Shown in pieces: positions 60,901 to 64,000 of a stretch of DNA of 64,000 nucleotides (the first letter of the stretch is position 1; the number at the start of each line of letters is the position of its first letter). Location: positions 3,614,501-3,678,500 of the forward strand of contig BSBN01000233.1 of the NCBI GenBank assembly GCA_027924645.1, given 5' to 3'. The notes under the pieces are model-generated. The model had not been told where the DNA came from. It saw only the letters and a program-made list of their open reading frames with translations, and did not search any database. This DNA is from Cunninghamia lanceolata. Taxonomy: Eukaryota; Streptophyta; Pinopsida; Cupressales; Cupressaceae. The translations under genes and the position numbers were made by a program.

Positions 60901-62689
60901 TTTTTTTAAAATGGGGTAAAATTCCATAATCTTCATAGTGGTGGTGTTATTTTTTAGATTGGACTTCTAGTGTTTGCAAAATTTCAGTTTTCTTAGTGAT
61001 GTTGTGGAGTTCTCATTTTGGGAACTTTGACAGACCATATCTTGGGCGTATGGACTCCTTTTTGGGTCCCATTTTTTAAAGTGCATGTTTTTCATGTACT
61101 TATCATGGTACCATTAGTTTCCTATATTTCTATTGGAGAATTGTATTTTTAGAATGTGGTCCTTTTTAGACATTGTAAACTTCTAGTGTATGCACTTGTT
61201 GATTTGTAAATGCATTGAAATAAAGTGTTAATTTTGTACTTGTAGTTTAGGGATCTTCTACATCATGTTGTGCCATTTTTGTACTCTTACTACTTTATAA
61301 AGTGCCATGGGGGGTTGTGTTAGTGCCTTGTTATTTTCCATCACAATCTTGTCTGGTGAGTATCCCTCCATGACAACATTTTAGCCTCATGCATGTGTGC
61401 TTTGTTATTTGCACACCCTTTATTAGTTGCAGGTACTACTATGTGCATCTTTTGATGTTGCTTCTTCACCTTGCACTACATTGTGACACACAATTTTAGT
61501 GGAGTTGCCAGATCTCTCCCTTATCAGCATTATGGGGGTATCATACTACTTGTGCTAATTCTTCCTTGGTTTTTCTGGGAGTGAGATATGTATCTAGTTT
61601 TTGTTCCTATATGCTGGGTGGATGCAGTGACTAGTTACCCATTGATTTCGGTGATATGGAACACATACTATATAGACACTCTTGAATTCATGTTTATGGA
61701 GGCAACCTTCTACCTTATTGAGATGATCAAGGTTCTTGAGACTATTGGCCCCTATATTTTCAACTATCACATTGGTTGAGTAGTGTCGTTGGGGTCACTC
61801 ATATAGATTGATGTGTCATTTGCATCTTTGACTATCAAATTGGTTAAGTAGTGTCATTGGGGTCACTCATGCAAATTTGTGTCTCTTTGCTCCTGATCTT
61901 CATCCTATTTTCAGTGAAGGTTCTTCAGTAGTGTAGCAGTTCTTCGCCAGTTGTTTGCAACTTTTTTGTGCTTCAGTGGAGTTCTTCATGTTCATCTTCA
62001 TGTTCCTAATCTTTTTGGGACATCCTTTGTGAAGGCTTCTTAGTACTTCTTTTATCTCTTATGGGGGATATCTTTGGTATCTTTGTGATGGAAGTAGTCA
62101 TTGGGGGGTCATGTTGAGTCCTCCTTCCTTCCTTCCTTCACTTTTTCATGCTTTCTTTGCATGTTTTCTCTCTTTTGGAGAGGAGTTTTTCCCATGAGGT
62201 TTTCTCCTTTTCTTCGCTTGTGAGAGATATTATGTACATGGGTACCTAACATGGCCTTGTTTCCAGGACCCATCTTTGCATGTTTGCATTTGTTTGTTCC
62301 TCCCTAAGTTGCACTTAAACGAGGGTGTTGGTCTGAATAGGGTTATTACCTATCCAGTTTACCCTTGTGTGGATTAGTGATAACTTTAAGAAATCTCCCC
62401 TAAAAAAAGATATAAAATCCTAGTGAATCTTTCATTTTTTTGGAAAAAAATATTAATTTCTATTGGCAAATCTTTCCTTCTTTTTGAAAAAAATATTAAT
62501 TTTATTGGTGAATTTATTTAAATAACTAGAAATTTATAGAAAATCCTAGCGAATCTTGATGAAAGATAGGCAATGCATTGGTTACCATGGTGAATCCTTC
62601 CTTAAAAAAAAAACAATTCCTATGGAAAAGTAAGTGTCTGAGGGTGGAAGTGATTGACTAGTTTAAGGTGTATTGCTTGTGTCTATAAT

Positions 62690-62990
62690 TCCTTAATATT
62701 TTAAATTAAACATTGAATATCATGGGCCAAAATGTACCCGTGAAGCTCTAATGCGCATGGGGCCCAAAATTGCATTTAGGTTGTTGATCCCAATGGAGAT
62801 CAATGGCGTAAATGCAATTTCAAGCCCCATGGGCATTGGAGATCCACAGGTACAATTTGGCCTATGAAATTTAACCCCAGCCATTAGATTATAAATTGAG
62901 ATCAACAACCCAAATACAATTTTGGGATCAAAGGGCATTGGAGCTCCGTGGGTACATTTTAACCCATGGAATACAACCCCAATCGTTAGA
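62690..62990. repeat. Fold-back cluster: one forward and two inverted copies of an ~85-95-bp unit
   Basis: The forward copy at about 62717-62810 (CATGGGCCAAAATGTACCCGTG…AAAATTGCATTTAGGTTGTTGATC) is matched in inverted orientation at about 62775-62873 and again at about 62880-62985 (…GGGATCAAAGGGCATTGGAGCTCC…). The two inverted copies are direct repeats of each other and share AACCCCA-CATTAGATTATAAAT. MITE-like, but terminal repeats and a target-site duplication were not identified. Confidence 0.6.
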
Positions 62991-64000
62991 TTATAAATAA
63001 AATCAATGGTGATGATTAAAAATTGGTGATATGGCCCTAAAGTAACCAATAATTATATAATATTATTGGCAAATTAATTTCATTTTGTACTATAACTTAT
63101 AAAATTTAGGTGAATCTAATCTAATCAAGTATTGAATATTGTGGCAAATCTTTGACTTTAAAAGTTTAATAAAATAAATGTTCTAGCGATTAAACTAGGA
63201 CTAAAATAAAATTTTGTAAAAATGTGGTGATTCACGTTGCATTACAACTTGTGTAACGCCTGCCATGAAACTTTAGAAAACAACACATTTATGCTATATG
63301 CAACATGATATATATTTTTTTTTTAAAGATAGAAATAACAAAGTAATATTAACACATCATTTAAACTAATGACTTGTCCTCTAAGATAACATGGTTGCAT
63401 TACTTGACAAAACAATTAACATAATCTAACACACATTATTAACTATCATCAGCAGATCATTCTGAACCTATTGCATTATATCGATAAACATTTACAACAT
63501 CAGATAAGTAATCATCAGGATCTAGTTCACAGTTACAATTTCTCCTCACATATGAGTACAACATTACATTGTTACATTATCACCTTTTGAATACATACAT
63601 TATGAATCAACTGGTACACAAGACAAGTACATGAATATAGATCACTGCCTTCTTAACTGGTACAAGATACAATGCCTGATACACAAGATATAACCCCTTC
63701 GCTCACGAACAACGGCAAGGGAAAATACCAATGGATAAAAGCTCTTCCACCCAACCATGTGGAACCCTGAGGTCCACCCCCCATGCTAGGAGATAACATA
63801 AGGTCCCAAAATGTGATACAGTCAGGTAGACAATTGCCTAACAGGAATAAAGACCAAACAAGACTCCATTAGAACACATGACAACACCACAAGCAACTCA
63901 AATTCACTTCCAGAGGCAACACTTAACAACTGGGGAGAGTACAACTAGGGAATGCTAGGCTGCAGTAAGGAGAGTGTCATCGCATGGCCCTAACATGGGT
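62991..64000. other. Right end, probable retroelement-derived sequence
   Basis: AT-rich, then from about 63390 less AT-rich sequence with many ACAT/CAACAT words and TTCCACCCAACCATG at 63745, a string also seen at 36925. It may be part of a gypsy-type LTR that continues off the window. No gene recognised. Confidence 0.35.

Larger units (their letters stand above)
48056..62374 (+). mobile_element. Noncoding LTR retroelement A (LARD-like), outermost of a three-level nest
   Basis: The 5' LTR starts TGTTGGTGTGAATAGGG at 48056, is split by element B after 139 bp, and resumes at 59540 to end …CCAACA at 59842, in total about 442 bp. The primer site TGGTATCAGAGC abuts it at 59843-59854. A purine run (AAACGAGGG) precedes a 3' LTR start at 62326 (TGTTGGTCTGAATAGGG) that is lost after about 49 bp. 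The 2.5-kb interior (59855-62325) shows only short frames without motifs. The stretch before the 3' LTR shares the GGGTACCTAA…CAGG layout with the 3' end of element E. Confidence 0.8.

Noticed and set aside
62720..63049. 109-codon minus-strand frame as a gene
   Set aside because: The frame repeats internally because it covers the inverted and direct copies of the fold-back cluster.
36920..63760. Positions 36611-37060 and 63390-64000 as a matching LTR pair
   Set aside because: Only about 15 bp (TTCCACCCAACCATG) clearly match, and the intervening 26 kb contain complete independent elements; at most both are fragments of one LTR family.

Overview
The window looks like nuclear DNA of a large-genome seed plant, most likely a gymnosperm (conifer). 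That is an inference from two intron-containing plant transporter genes standing in about 60 kb of old, nested and mostly decayed LTR retrotransposons. No bacterial, organellar or rRNA features were seen. I recognise only two intact host genes.

Host genes. Two paralogous NPF (NRT1/PTR family) transporter genes, closest by eye to the NPF5 group, lie head to head. One is on the minus strand (1-3703, its last few codons are off the left edge). The other is complete on the plus strand (26907-30164, four exons, 604 codons). Exons 1-3 match in length between the copies (133, 218 and 560 nt) and intron 1 is 94 nt in both. Their proximal promoters share a conserved 18-bp block just upstream of a TATA-like box.

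Between the two genes (about 23 kb). Positions 3877-15829 hold three tandem units of about 4 kb that start 174 bp upstream of the first gene's ATG. Each unit carries a possible decayed exon and the 5' LTR plus start of a small LTR element. The complete parent element, with a target-site duplication, is at 15139-18113. Unit 2 appears to be a recombinant of units 1 and 3. Unit 1 also holds a 323-bp TRIM-like element whose LTRs contain a tRNA-like sequence. From 18114 to 26700 there is a LINE ORF1 relic, telomere-motif-rich sequence, three consecutive hairpins and small direct repeats.

Right of the second gene (30.2-64 kb). In order: a Ty3/gypsy gag-protease relic (about 32.7-36.6 kb) split by a ~2-kb solo-LTR-like insertion that carries an array of about 11 palindromic units; unassigned sequence; a gag-only LTR element with TAGCT target-site duplication (41179-47762), itself split by a ~1-kb terminal-inverted-repeat insertion; then a three-level nest. 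Element A (noncoding, plus strand, 48056 to about 62374) is interrupted in its 5' LTR by Copia element B (minus, 48195-59534, TSD GTTTC). B is interrupted in pol by Tnt1/Tork-like Copia element C (minus, 50555-55524, TSD TGAAT). All retroelement reading frames seen are broken by stops or frameshifts.

The signals most worth a second look are the TRIM with a tRNA-like LTR, the palindrome array in the solo LTR, and the recombinant tandem array placed directly upstream of a transporter gene.
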